A DNA stretch of 61,844 nt from JACQNR01 sp049515175 (GTDB taxonomy: Bacteria > Acidobacteriota > Terriglobia > UBA7540): assembly GCA_049515175.1 (NCBI GenBank), contig JBEKUI010000002.1:1-61844 (forward strand), given 5' to 3'. A program made the position numbers and the translations under genes. Shown here piece after piece: positions 8,945-17,326 of the stretch (positions are counted from its first letter, which is position 1; each line of letters opens with the position of its first letter). Below the pieces are notes generated by a model. It was not told where the DNA came from, made no database searches, and saw nothing but the letters and a program-made list of their open reading frames with translations.

Positions 8945-9161
8945 CGGCTAGGCGCATTATGCGCCCCCCGCAGAGATCGTCCGGTTTCCAGCCCTTTCAC
9001 GTCATGGGATGGCCTCCCGCGCGTTAGAACTGGCCCAGAATGCTTGATCTTGCCGAGCTATGCTGCTGTAGTTTGAGACTGACTACGGCGAGCCCACTTG
9101 GAATTTTAGAACCAAACGGAACCAACTGGGGGTGCGTGGTGGCGGTAAGTGCTTAAAAACT

Positions 9162-9237
9162 TGGTGCCGCGGGACGGAGTTGAACCGCCGACGCCAGCCT
9201 TTTCAGGGCTGCGCTCTACCACCTGAGCTACCGCGGC
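9162..9237 (-). tRNA. tRNA-Phe (GAA)
   Basis: On the minus strand the 76-nt sequence folds into a standard cloverleaf. The acceptor is GCCGCGG paired with CCGCGGC, discriminator A, and the 3' CCA is encoded. The D stem is GCTC/GAGC. The anticodon stem is CAGCC/GGCTG with loop CTGAAAA, giving anticodon GAA. The T stem is GGCGG/CCGTC with one G-U pair, and the T loop is TTCAACT. Confidence 0.95.
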
Positions 9238-9299
9238 ACGGTTTCTCATTGTCGAATGGAATGGGAGTTCTGTCAAGAAAGGCAGCGGCCGGAGGGAGT

Positions 9300-9641
9300 C
9301 TAGTCCTTCTCCCAATTGTCGGAAGGGAACTGGATGCCCCAGAAGCGTTCCGGCTCGACCCATTCCAGTCCCACGCGGCCGTCGCTGGGAGTTTCCGGCT
9401 TACCCGCCCAGACGATTTGGAACTGGGCGACGCGGTTCCGGTCCTTGGTGCGGATGGAAAGTTCCTGGCCCATGGCGAGGTTGTAGGAGGTGCGGGCGGA
9501 GAGCCCCTGCTTGCTGACCGACAGCGTCTCCGTCTCTTCAGCAAAGTTGAAGCCGTCAGCGTCGGTCCCGCTCAGGATGATGCGGGCATGATGGGGAACT
9601 CGTCCCAGGCGGCGGCGTTCGGGCGTGGATTCTGCGGGCAT
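9300..9641 (-). CDS. PilZ-like c-di-GMP-binding domain protein
   Basis: A 113-residue stand-alone domain of the PilZ type. An arginine-rich N-terminal stretch (RRRLGRVPHHARI) supplies the RxxxR-like half of the c-di-GMP site. The second half is the loop LSVSKQGLSAR, which matches the (D/N)xSxxG pattern only partly. The end GLEWVEPERFWGIQFP is typical of acidobacterial PilZ proteins. The ATG at 9641 has a GGAGG site about 9 nt upstream; an in-frame TTG further up is less likely. It lies between tRNA-Phe and ftsK. No partner gene is evident, so target and c-di-GMP binding remain inferred. Confidence 0.72.
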   Translation of the reverse strand: MPAESTPERRRLGRVPHHARIILSGTDADGFNFAEETETLSVSKQGLSARTSYNLAMGQELSIRTKDRNRVAQFQIVWAGKPETPSDGRVGLEWVEPERFWGIQFPSDNWEKD

Positions 9642-9738
9642 GGATGAAACCCTCCGCGACAAATTTCATTCCGCGCGCTCCGCGCAGGATGCTCGGGTCT
9701 CGCCCGCGTGGAGCGGGATACGGGAGGGCGGAGCCCCC

Positions 9739-12135
9739 CTACCTTAATGACCTATCGACCTCGTGCAGCCAGTCGGGTTTCTTCAGCACTTCGCGCGGGC
9801 GCGCGCCGTCGGGGGCGCTCACGATGCCGTCCTTCTCCATCATGTCGATAAGCCGCGCGGCACGGCCATAGCCGAGGCGCAGGCGGCGTTGCAGGAGCGA
9901 GGTCGACGCCTTGCCTGACTCGACCACAATCTGCACGGCCTCGTTATAGACCTCATCGAGTTCAGCGTCGCCCTCTTCATTCTCGATGTCTCCCTCGACG
10001 CTCCGTTCCTTGTCGCGGAAGGGCTTGAGGAACTCCTGGTTGTACTGCGGCTGCGATTGCGCCTTCCACCAATCGACGACTTTGCCGATTTCCTTCTCGG
10101 TGACGAGTGGACCGTGCAGGCGAAGGAGACGGGCGCTCCCGGGTGGCATGAAGAGCATATCGCCGCGGCCGAGCAGCGCCTCCGAACCGTTCGCGTCGAG
10201 AATGGTGCGTGAGTCTACCTTCGAGGCCACGCGGAAAGAGATGCGCGACGGCATGTTGGCCTTGATGAGACCCGTGATGACATCCACCGAGGGCCGTTGC
10301 GTGGCCAGGATTAGGTGAATGCCCACAGCGCGAGCCATTTGGGCGAGGCGTGTAATCGATTCTTCCACTGTCTGCGGCTCCACCATCATTAAATCGGCAA
10401 GTTCATCGATGACGATGACCAAATAAGGAAGTGGCCCCTCGCGCTCGCCGTTGCTGTCGAAGAGATTGAGCGTCGAATCGGGCTCGAAGATCTTGTTGTA
10501 TTGCTCGATGTTGCGCACACCGTGCTCGGCCAGCTTTTTCAGGCGCTCTTCCATCTCGATGGTGGCGCGACGCAGAACATTGGCGGCCTGCTTGGGTTCG
10601 GTGACGATGGGCGTGAACAGGTGCGGGATATCTTCGTACAGCCCCAGTTCCAGCCGCTTGGGGTCGATCATGATGAACTTCACTTCGTTGGGCGTGGACT
10701 TGTAGAGAATCGAGACCACCATGGAATTGATCGCCACGCTTTTGCCCGAGCCCGTCGAACCCGCGATCATCAGGTGGGGCATCGCAGCGAGATCGCCGAG
10801 CTTGATTTTTCCCGTGATGTCCTTGCCCAGACAGAGGCTCAGCTTGGAGGCCGACGCGGCAAACTCGCTCGATTCCACGAGCTCACGCAGGTGAATCGTC
10901 TCGCGGTGCAGGTTGGGCACCTCGATCCCGACCGTGGACTTGCCCGGCACGCGCTCAATGAGAATTGATTCGGCGCGCAGCGCCAGGCAGAGATCATCGA
11001 CGAGGTTGGTAATGCGGCTGTACTTGATGCCCGCCTCGGGCTTGAATTCGTAGGTAGTGACCACCGGGCCGGGGTGAATCTGCGTTACGCTTCCCGTCAC
11101 CCCAAATTCCGCGAACTTCTGCACCAATTGCTGGGCGCGCTCTTTCAATTCGGACTCGTTGATGGCCTGTTCGGCCTCAGGCGGGCGGAGCAACGTAGCA
11201 CTGGGCAATTTGAAGCCGTGCGCGCCGCGGCCGACGATCTTCGGCGCTGCGGACGGGGTGGCGGCAGCTTCCTCTTCCAAGCCCTGGGCGCGAACTACAG
11301 GGAATCCGGCGCCTTTCGGGCGGGCCAGGTCCCGGCCCTGCGCCGCCGGGGGTCTGGGAGGCAGCAGCGAGGGAGGGGCGGGCCTCTCGGGAGGAGGCGT
11401 CACCGCCTGAGTTCCGACTTTTTGGATGACCACGGGTTCCTTGCCCACGACGCGAGCCCGCTCGGCTTGTTTCTTCAGCTTCTCCCGCTGCCGGCTCTCA
11501 CGCCAGGCGGCCCATCGCGCCGCCAGTGGTTTCAAGATCGCAGCGCGCTCCCGGGAGAACTGGACCGTCGTCACGAAGGAAAAACGGGTCACGATGAACA
11601 ACGAGGTAAGCAGGAGCGTCCCCGCAACGATCCCGGCTCCTACGGCGTTAAACGTATGAACGAGAGCCAGAGCGAGCAAGTAGCCCAGCAGACCGCCTCC
11701 GCGGATCAGTCCTGCCACGCGAGGCGTGAGGGGGATCAATTCCAGGATGGCGGCGGCCGATCCGATCATCAGGGCAATGCCGATAGCCTTCGCCCACGGT
11801 CCGGTGAGAGGCCTATCGAGCAGCAAGCTGATTCCGAAGGCAACGAGCGTCACGGGGAGCAGCCAGGCGACCCAGCCGAATACTTGAAAGATGAGGTCCG
11901 CACCGTACGCCCCCACCAGCCCGATCCAGTTATGGACAGCGATTCCCTCGGGCGCGGCGGTGTGGAATGAGGGGTCGCGGGGAAGGTAGGAGGCCAGGCT
12001 GAGCGCGGTCAGCAGTCCCGCAATGCTCAGCAGGAAGCCAATGAGTTCCAGAAGACGGCGGCGGTCGAAGAGAGATGATTTCGATTCGGAAGTATCGCGC
12101 TCTTTGGAGGATGCGCTGGAGGAAACGGCGGGCAT
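9739..12135 (-). CDS. ftsK: DNA translocase FtsK/SpoIIIE
   Basis: FtsK pumps chromosomal DNA at the septum and coordinates dimer resolution. The 798-residue protein has four membrane segments in the first ~190 residues, a proline-rich linker (about 235-310), the alpha/beta motor with Walker A GSTGSGKS at 459-466 and Walker B YLVIVIDELADLMM, and the C-terminal gamma winged helix (SLLQRRLRLGYGRAARLIDMME) that reads KOPS sites. The short linker resembles SpoIIIE rather than E. coli FtsK. It is transcribed leftward, with the PilZ gene about 100 bp downstream and uppP upstream. Confidence 0.96.
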   Translation of the reverse strand: MPAVSSSASSKERDTSESKSSLFDRRRLLELIGFLLSIAGLLTALSLASYLPRDPSFHTAAPEGIAVHNWIGLVGAYGADLIFQVFGWVAWLLPVTLVAFGISLLLDRPLTGPWAKAIGIALMIGSAAAILELIPLTPRVAGLIRGGGLLGYLLALALVHTFNAVGAGIVAGTLLLTSLFIVTRFSFVTTVQFSRERAAILKPLAARWAAWRESRQREKLKKQAERARVVGKEPVVIQKVGTQAVTPPPERPAPPSLLPPRPPAAQGRDLARPKGAGFPVVRAQGLEEEAAATPSAAPKIVGRGAHGFKLPSATLLRPPEAEQAINESELKERAQQLVQKFAEFGVTGSVTQIHPGPVVTTYEFKPEAGIKYSRITNLVDDLCLALRAESILIERVPGKSTVGIEVPNLHRETIHLRELVESSEFAASASKLSLCLGKDITGKIKLGDLAAMPHLMIAGSTGSGKSVAINSMVVSILYKSTPNEVKFIMIDPKRLELGLYEDIPHLFTPIVTEPKQAANVLRRATIEMEERLKKLAEHGVRNIEQYNKIFEPDSTLNLFDSNGEREGPLPYLVIVIDELADLMMVEPQTVEESITRLAQMARAVGIHLILATQRPSVDVITGLIKANMPSRISFRVASKVDSRTILDANGSEALLGRGDMLFMPPGSARLLRLHGPLVTEKEIGKVVDWWKAQSQPQYNQEFLKPFRDKERSVEGDIENEEGDAELDEVYNEAVQIVVESGKASTSLLQRRLRLGYGRAARLIDMMEKDGIVSAPDGARPREVLKKPDWLHEVDRSLR

Positions 12136-12244
12136 CGTCAGGCCTCACGTAAGATCGCCGGCAGCCTTCACGGCAGGCACCGGGTGTCAGGATTCAGGTG
12201 TCAACCAACAAATTTCAAACTGGTCGAAGCACACGTTCTGGCAC

Positions 12245-13066
12245 TTAAACGTGACGCAAGCCCCATCCGAGAGCCAATACTAGCACGCCCAACGCAACGC
12301 GGTAAACAACGAAAATCTTGAATGTCCCGCGCTCCAGGTAGCGAATCAGAACGGCGATCACGAAGTACCCCACCACGGCAGCGACAACAATTCCGGCCGC
12401 GAACGGCAGCCGCATTTCGGGCGGGATTCCTGCATGCCGGATCTCCAGCAGCTTCTTCAGAGCGGCGCCGGCAATGATCGGAGTGGAAAGCAGGAAAGAG
12501 AAGCGCGCTGCCGTCTCTCTTTTCATGCCGCGGAACATCCCCGCCGTCATGGTGATGCCAGAGCGTGAGACGCCGGGGATTACTGCCAGCGCCTGAGCCA
12601 CGCCCACGAGGAGCGAATCCAGGGGGGTTATCCTCTGGAGCTCAGTGTGCTGGCGTCCCAGGTGTTCCCCCGACCACATCAACAGACCGACGACGACTAG
12701 CGCCGCGCCGATAATCAAAGGCGAGCGCAATTCTTCTTCTGCGGCGTGCTCGAAAAGCAAACCCGCAACGCCGGCCGGAATCGTGGCGGCGGCGAGAAAC
12801 CAGAGGAGCCTGCGGTCGAGCCCGAGGCTGCGGCTGCCGCCCCAGTTCTGGCCGAGCGCCAGGCCGGCCATCTCCAGCCAGTAGCGCCAGAAGTAAACCG
12901 CCACGGCGACGAGCGTCCCGGTGTGCAACGCCACGTCAAACGTGAGCCCCGGGTCCTTCCACCCCAGCAACCAGGGGAAAAGCGCCAGGTGCGCGGTGCT
13001 GGAAATAGGCAGAAATTCCGTCAATCCTTGAACGATGGCAAGGACGATTGCTTGATAGAGTGGCAT
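12245..13066 (-). CDS. uppP: Undecaprenyl-diphosphatase UppP (BacA)
   Basis: An integral membrane phosphatase that recycles undecaprenyl diphosphate for cell-wall synthesis and confers bacitracin tolerance. The 273-residue protein carries the two signature motifs: the glutamate-rich GLTEFLPISSTAHLAL near the N-terminus and PGVSRSGITMTAGMFRGM in the middle. It has multiple hydrophobic segments, as expected. The order rnj, uppP, ftsK on one strand suggests an envelope and housekeeping transcription run, though gaps of over 100 bp separate the genes. Confidence 0.95.
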   Translation of the reverse strand: MPLYQAIVLAIVQGLTEFLPISSTAHLALFPWLLGWKDPGLTFDVALHTGTLVAVAVYFWRYWLEMAGLALGQNWGGSRSLGLDRRLLWFLAAATIPAGVAGLLFEHAAEEELRSPLIIGAALVVVGLLMWSGEHLGRQHTELQRITPLDSLLVGVAQALAVIPGVSRSGITMTAGMFRGMKRETAARFSFLLSTPIIAGAALKKLLEIRHAGIPPEMRLPFAAGIVVAAVVGYFVIAVLIRYLERGTFKIFVVYRVALGVLVLALGWGLRHV

Positions 13067-13181
13067 GCGATTTTATATTTTCGATTTGGGATTTTGGAAC
13101 CAATTGCATTCTGTCGGTTGTCCGTAGGCAGTTGCAACGGACCATTGATCACGGACCACGGACGCTCGTTCAGCGACTCAA

Positions 13182-14882
13182 TCAAACCTCCAGGATGACC
13201 GGCAAAATCATGGGTCTCTTGCCGGTTTCCTGGTCAAAGTGTTTGCGCAGCGCGGTGCGGATTTTTTCCTTGATGACGCCCCAGTCGCCGACTTCTTCCA
13301 GGTTGGATTTCTCGATGGTGCGCAAGATGACCTCGCGCGCGCTTTCGACGAGTTCGGGAGCTTCCTCGAGCGGCACGAAGCCGCGCGAGACGATTTCCGG
13401 CCTCGTTTCGAGCTGGCCGGTATGCTCGTTGATGGCGAGGATCGGGATGACAATGCCGTCCTCGGAGATGTGGCGCCGCTCCTTGAGAATGACTTCCTCG
13501 ACCTCATCAAACGTGCCCTCGTCGATGCAGACGCGGCCCACCTGCACGCGCTCGCGGCGGTGCGCGCCATTGCGGTCAAATTCCAAAACGTCGCCGCTCT
13601 CGAGCAGGAAGACTTCTCCGGAAACGGCGGCCAGTTCTTTGGCCATCACCGTGTGCCGGTAGAGTTGCCGGTATTCGCCGTGCACCGGCACGAAATATTT
13701 GGGACGGATGAGGTTGAGCATCAGCCGCAACTCTTCCGCACTGCCGTGCCCGGAAACGTGAACGGGGGGATAACTTCCGTCGTGGTAGTGGACGCGCGCG
13801 CCGCGGCGGTACAGGTGGTCGATCATGCGGAAGATGGATTTCTCGTTGCCGGGAATGACACGCGCCGAGATTACCATGTCGTCGCCGGGCTCGAGCGCCA
13901 CCCACTTGTGGCTGTTGACGGCCACGCGCGAGAGCGCCGCCATGGGTTCGCCCTGGCTGCCGGTGAGCACCACGGCCACCTGATTGCGCGGCAGCTTCTT
14001 GATGTCCTGCGGCGGCACGATCAGGCCCGGCGGGATCGTGAGGCGCCCCATCTGCTGCGCGATCTCGCTGTTCTGGAACATGGCGCGGCCCACGAAGCAG
14101 AGCCGGCGCCCGTATTCGTGCGCGAGGTCAGCGACCAGTTGCAGCCGGTGCAGGGAAGTGGCGAAGCAGGAAATCAGCACGCGCCCCTTGGCCTCCGCCA
14201 TGATCTCTTCGAAGCGCTCGCGCACGCCGCGCTCGGAGGGCGTCATGCCCGGTCGCTCGACGTTGGTGGAATCGCTGAAGAGCGCCAGCACGCCTTCCCG
14301 GCCGAACTCCGCCAGGCGGTGCAGGTCGCTCGGGTGCTGGTCCATGGGCGTGGGGTCGAATTTGAAATCGCCGGTGTGGATGACGGTCCCGAGCGGCGTG
14401 GTCAGCGCCAGGGCTCCAGAATCGATGATGCTGTGCGTGAGGTGGATGAACTCGATATGGAACGGACCGATGTCGAATGGCGCGCCGGGAAGCATCTCGC
14501 GCAGATCGGCCACGTCGGCGAGCCCGTGCTCGACCAGCTTGTTGCGCGCCAGCGCTAGCGTGAAGGGTGACCCGTAAACCGGCGCGTCGATTTCGTCCAG
14601 CACGTAAGGCAGCGCGCCGATGTGGTCTTCGTGGCCGTGCGTGAGGATAATCGCCCGCACGCGCTCGCGGTTCTGGCGCAGGTAACTGATGTCGGGGATG
14701 ACGATGTCGACGCCCAAAAGCTCCGCGTCGGGGAACATCACGCCTGTGTCCACGACGATGAGATCGTCGTCATATTCGAAGGCCATCATGTTCATGCCGA
14801 ACTCGCCCAGGCCTCCAAGCGGGATGGCGCGCAATGTGCCGGTGGGAGTCGAAATGGCGGGACCTCCTGTAGAACGTTCCAT
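13182..14882 (-). CDS. rnj: Ribonuclease J
   Basis: RNase J is a beta-CASP metallo-beta-lactamase-fold nuclease with endo- and 5'-3' exonuclease activity, central to mRNA decay and rRNA maturation. The 566-residue protein starts with the fold marker IPLGGLGEFGMNMMAFEY, has the zinc-binding motif HGHEDHIGALPY, the beta-CASP motifs (LFSDSTNVERPG, SGHGSAEELRLML, FVPVHGEYRQL) and the C-terminal domain. The ATG at 14882 was chosen because the family's N-terminus begins just after it. A longer open frame to 15062 adds 60 unrelated residues. Confidence 0.95.
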   Translation of the reverse strand: MERSTGGPAISTPTGTLRAIPLGGLGEFGMNMMAFEYDDDLIVVDTGVMFPDAELLGVDIVIPDISYLRQNRERVRAIILTHGHEDHIGALPYVLDEIDAPVYGSPFTLALARNKLVEHGLADVADLREMLPGAPFDIGPFHIEFIHLTHSIIDSGALALTTPLGTVIHTGDFKFDPTPMDQHPSDLHRLAEFGREGVLALFSDSTNVERPGMTPSERGVRERFEEIMAEAKGRVLISCFATSLHRLQLVADLAHEYGRRLCFVGRAMFQNSEIAQQMGRLTIPPGLIVPPQDIKKLPRNQVAVVLTGSQGEPMAALSRVAVNSHKWVALEPGDDMVISARVIPGNEKSIFRMIDHLYRRGARVHYHDGSYPPVHVSGHGSAEELRLMLNLIRPKYFVPVHGEYRQLYRHTVMAKELAAVSGEVFLLESGDVLEFDRNGAHRRERVQVGRVCIDEGTFDEVEEVILKERRHISEDGIVIPILAINEHTGQLETRPEIVSRGFVPLEEAPELVESAREVILRTIEKSNLEEVGDWGVIKEKIRTALRKHFDQETGKRPMILPVILEV

Positions 14883-15284
14883 GCTAACACAATTGTAGCG
14901 CTGGTCGGCGCCTTGGGAGGTCATTCCCGCGAAAGCTTGTCCCCGTGGAAACGGGGGCGGGAATCTGTGACCGACGAGTCGCGTCGCGGCGGCGTGCCCA
15001 ATTTTGGATTTTGAATTGGGGAGAGCGAATAGCCTGATTCTAACCCTTCGCATACATCTCAAAAAGCGCGATGTTCAGGCCACCCGCGGTAGGCGACCAC
15101 CCGAAATCGGTCGCTGGCCCAAAACCACCACCCCTGTGGTGGATATTGTTCACCGGCAACTGACCTCTTGCCTTGATGTTTCAAGCAATTACGCCCAATT
15201 AGAGTTGGCCAGTCAATTGCTCTTACAAGCCTTGGATGCTCCTCCCAAAAAGGCGGCACGAGTTTATGGGGGCAGGAGGCTGAA
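14883..15284. other. Gene-free region upstream of rnj
   Basis: This divergent region between rnj and the glycine-rich secreted gene holds no convincing gene. It contains copy 1 of a 46-bp dispersed repeat at 15043-15088, and a small inverted repeat (CCACCAC ... GTGGTGG) near 15127-15143. It must also contain the promoters for both flanking genes, which I could not place confidently. Confidence 0.5.
15043..15088. repeat. 46-bp dispersed repeat, copy 1
   Basis: This runs from ACCCTTCGCATACATC through AAAAAGCGCGATGT to CCACCCGCG. It matches 16133-16178 with only a few mismatches, in the same orientation. The core can form an ACATC...GATGT hairpin over an A-rich loop. The two copies flank the glycine-rich secreted gene. 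Confidence 0.7.
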
Positions 15285-15815
15285 ATGAAAAAGTTAATGA
15301 TTGTGATTGTCATCGGGTTGGCGCTAGCCACAACTGGCTTTGCCCAGGGGCGAGGCGGCTCTCGTTCCGGCAGCGGCCACTCCGCTGGAGGTGGCGGCAG
15401 ATATAGCTTTAGCGGAAGCGGACACGGCTACGGCGGTGGTGGCAACAGTGGACGCTATGTGGGCGGAGGCTCTAGTGGACGCAGCTACGGCGGCAGTGGC
15501 TACAGTGGACGCAGCTACCGCAGCGGTGGCAACAGTGGACGCAGCTATCGCGGCGGCTATGGCGGACGCGGCTACGGCGGATACGGTGGTGGCTACGGAG
15601 GGTCTAGCTTTGGATTTGGATTCTCCTATGCCCCCAACTATTACGCGTACCCGTATCCCGGTGCTTGCTATGACCCTTACTATGACACTTATGTCAACTG
15701 CGGGCCCGCGTACTACCCGGGTCCGGTGGTAGGCGGGGTTATCGTTGGGGGAGGATTTGGACGAGGCCGCGCGTTTGTCGGTCGAGGTAACGGGCGCCGC
15801 TTCCGCGGTCGGTGA
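15285..15815 (+). CDS. Glycine-rich secreted repeat protein
   Basis: A 176-residue protein with a clear signal peptide (MKKLMIVIVIGLALATTGFAQ). The mature part is about half glycine with serine, tyrosine and arginine. Residues about 54-93 contain tandem ten-residue units of the type SGRSYxxGGx, visible as 27-30-bp DNA repeats at 15447-15563. Next comes a tyrosine- and proline-rich patch (YAPNYYAYPYPG) with two cysteines, then a GVIVGGG stretch and a basic C-terminus GRGNGRRFRGR. An AGGAGG ribosome site precedes the ATG. A good terminator follows. No enzymatic family is recognised; it is probably an envelope or extracellular structural protein. Confidence 0.75.
   Translation: MKKLMIVIVIGLALATTGFAQGRGGSRSGSGHSAGGGGRYSFSGSGHGYGGGGNSGRYVGGGSSGRSYGGSGYSGRSYRSGGNSGRSYRGGYGGRGYGGYGGGYGGSSFGFGFSYAPNYYAYPYPGACYDPYYDTYVNCGPAYYPGPVVGGVIVGGGFGRGRAFVGRGNGRRFRGR
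15447..15563. repeat. Tandem 30-bp coding repeats in glycine-rich gene
   Basis: Four units start with AGTGGACGC at 15447, 15474, 15504 and 15534, with lengths 27, 30, 30 and 30 bp. They encode the SGR(S/Y) decapeptide repeats. Such arrays vary in copy number by slippage or recombination. Confidence 0.8.
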
Positions 15816-15859
15816 GATCGCGCCACGAGGCGAATACCCGGATCGTTTGCGGGAGTCCC

Positions 15860-15897
15860 AAAGCCCACGGTGGGAAGACAACCTGCCGTGGGCTTTT
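15860..15897 (+). terminator. Intrinsic terminator after glycine-rich gene
   Basis: Perfect 11-bp arms, AAAGCCCACGG (15860-15870) and CCGTGGGCTTT (15886-15896), surround a 15-nt loop and end in a run of T. This is the clearest rho-independent terminator in the window. It lies 45 bp after the stop codon. Confidence 0.85.
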
Positions 15898-16271
15898 CCA
15901 CTGACCAGAACTCACCCTTCACCAAACGCCTGATCGGGGCTGCCGACTCGGTCGCTCGATCTTGCGGCGCATCCCCCGGAGCGGCACCGGGCCCCGCGTC
16001 TCTACCAACCCACCATATTTTGCGAGCCCCAGACTCATAATGCGCGGCTGGCACAAACCCGCGAGGTCTGCGATTCATATCAACCCTTGCGCCTTCGGCG
16101 CGCAGTGCCGCGCTCTGCGCCAGCCACGGACGACCCTTCGCACACATCGCAAAAAGCGCGATGTTTACGCCACCCGCGACAGTTAGGACCGGCGATCATG
16201 CGCGTAGGGGCTAGGGGACACGGGAATGGGTTAATCCGTTCATTGAATCAATGGAACAACGAATGAATGAT
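15898..16271. other. Gene-free region with dispersed repeat
   Basis: After the terminator no convincing gene is present. An antisense open frame (15713-16147) overlaps the terminator and the 3' end of the secreted gene, so I do not call it. The region holds copy 2 of the 46-bp repeat at 16133-16178. Confidence 0.5.
16133..16178. repeat. 46-bp dispersed repeat, copy 2
   Basis: Same orientation as 15043-15088. In this copy the hairpin is better: ACATCG and CGATGT close on a CAAAAAGCG loop. The sequences outside the 46 bp differ between the two copies. Confidence 0.7.
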
Positions 16272-17171
16272 TCATTTCCCCAGCACGTGGCGTAGGGCGG
16301 GTTCGAGGTCGGGGAATTGGAACTTGTATCCTGCGGCTTGGAGTTTGGCGGGGAGGACGCGGCCGCTGGAAAGCAGCAGTTCGTCGGCCATTTCGCCGAA
16401 GGCCAGGCGCGCGGCGAAGGCGGGCATGGGGAAAATCGTGGGGCGTCCGAGCACGCGTCCCAGGGTTTTGGTGAACTCGCGATTGGTGACGAGATTGGGC
16501 GCGGTGGCATTGACGGGCCCGCGCAGCACGTCGTGGGTCAGAGCAAAGAGGATCACGGCGAGGAGTTCGTCGAGCGCGATCCAGCTCATGAATTGCTGGC
16601 CGCTGCCGATTACGCCGCCCACGCCCATTTTGAAAGGAGTAAGCATTTTGCCGAGCGCCCCGCCCGCCGGGCTGAGCACCATGCCGGTGCGCAGGTGGAC
16701 GACGCGAATACCCTTCGCGGCGGCGGGTTGGCATGCCGCTTCCCAATCGCGGCAGAGGTCGGCGAGAAAGCCGGAGCCGGAAGCGCTTTCCTCGGTCAGG
16801 GTTTCGTCGCCACGGTTGCCATAGAAACCGATGGCGGAGGCGGAAACCATCACGCGCGGCGGATGGGTCAGGCTGGCCAGGGTCTGCGCCAGCAGGCGGG
16901 TTGACTTCATGCGGCTCTCAACGAGCAGCGCCTTGCGCGCCGCCGTCCATCGGCCCTCGCCGAGGTTCGCGCCCGAGAGATGCACGACGGCGTCATGAGA
17001 TTCCAGTGCCACCGGGTCGAGCTTGCCTTCGGCGGGGTCCCAGGCAATCTCCCTCGCTTCCGAGTGCGCGGGGCGGCGCACCAGGCGCGTCACATGATGC
17101 TCGCCGGCGCGAAAGAAGGGGAGGAGCGACGAGCCGATGAGTCCCGACGAGCCGGAGAGAAGAATTTTCAC
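16272..17171 (-). CDS. TIGR01777-family SDR epimerase (YfcH-like)
   Basis: A 299-residue extended SDR protein with the Rossmann motif GSSGLIGSSLLPFF at the N-terminus, the catalytic-region sequence SASAIGFYGNRGDE, and the C-terminal DUF1731 tail (ELLLSSGRVLPAKLQAAGYKFQFPDLEPALRHVL). This matches the TIGR01777/YfcH/SulA-like nucleoside-diphosphate-sugar epimerase group, which binds NADPH but whose substrate is not settled. The YG in FYG replaces the YxxxK tyrosine context as usual in this family. Single gene with no clear operon partner. Confidence 0.92.
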   Translation of the reverse strand: MKILLSGSSGLIGSSLLPFFRAGEHHVTRLVRRPAHSEAREIAWDPAEGKLDPVALESHDAVVHLSGANLGEGRWTAARKALLVESRMKSTRLLAQTLASLTHPPRVMVSASAIGFYGNRGDETLTEESASGSGFLADLCRDWEAACQPAAAKGIRVVHLRTGMVLSPAGGALGKMLTPFKMGVGGVIGSGQQFMSWIALDELLAVILFALTHDVLRGPVNATAPNLVTNREFTKTLGRVLGRPTIFPMPAFAARLAFGEMADELLLSSGRVLPAKLQAAGYKFQFPDLEPALRHVLGK

Positions 17172-17238
17172 GGGGGTCGAACCTCCTCGCGGGAGGTTAG
17201 CACTTTTTTGGTATCGCGTCGCAGAAGTTCGAAAAAAG

Positions 17239-17325
17239 CGTAGCGGCGTTCCCTTACGGCCGAACTCATTGAAAAACCGGAGACGGCGATGGGAACCTCG
17301 CCGCTACGGTCCGCCGACGGCGGAC
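17239..17325. repeat. Palindromic REP-like element, copy 2
   Basis: Perfect 10-bp ends, CGTAGCGGCG (17239-17248) and CGCCGCTACG (17299-17308), are extended inward by TTCCC/GGGAA. A second hairpin follows at once: GTCCGCCG-A-CGGCGGAC (17309-17325). The ends match the element at 5096-5153. It lies between the YfcH-like gene and the M1 peptidase stop. Confidence 0.65.
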
Positions 17326-17326
17326 G

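Larger units (their letters stand above)
8593..9161. other. Gene-free region with four palindromes
   Basis: No credible coding sequence lies between hutI and the tRNA. The region holds a near-perfect 31-bp palindrome at 8732-8762, a 6-bp hairpin with a 5-nt loop at 8791-8807, a perfect 22-bp palindrome at 8923-8944 and a 15-nt palindrome at 8951-8965. None has the T-run of an intrinsic terminator. Confidence 0.6.

Noticed and set aside
13239..14558. 439-codon plus-strand open frame opposite rnj
   Set aside because: The minus strand encodes a complete RNase J with its metal motif. The plus-strand translation has no family features.
15713..16147. 144-codon minus-strand open frame after the glycine-rich gene
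   Set aside because: It overlaps the intrinsic terminator and the 3' end of a convergent gene, has no clear ribosome site, and its middle lies next to a dispersed repeat. Some of its sequence might belong to a repeat family.
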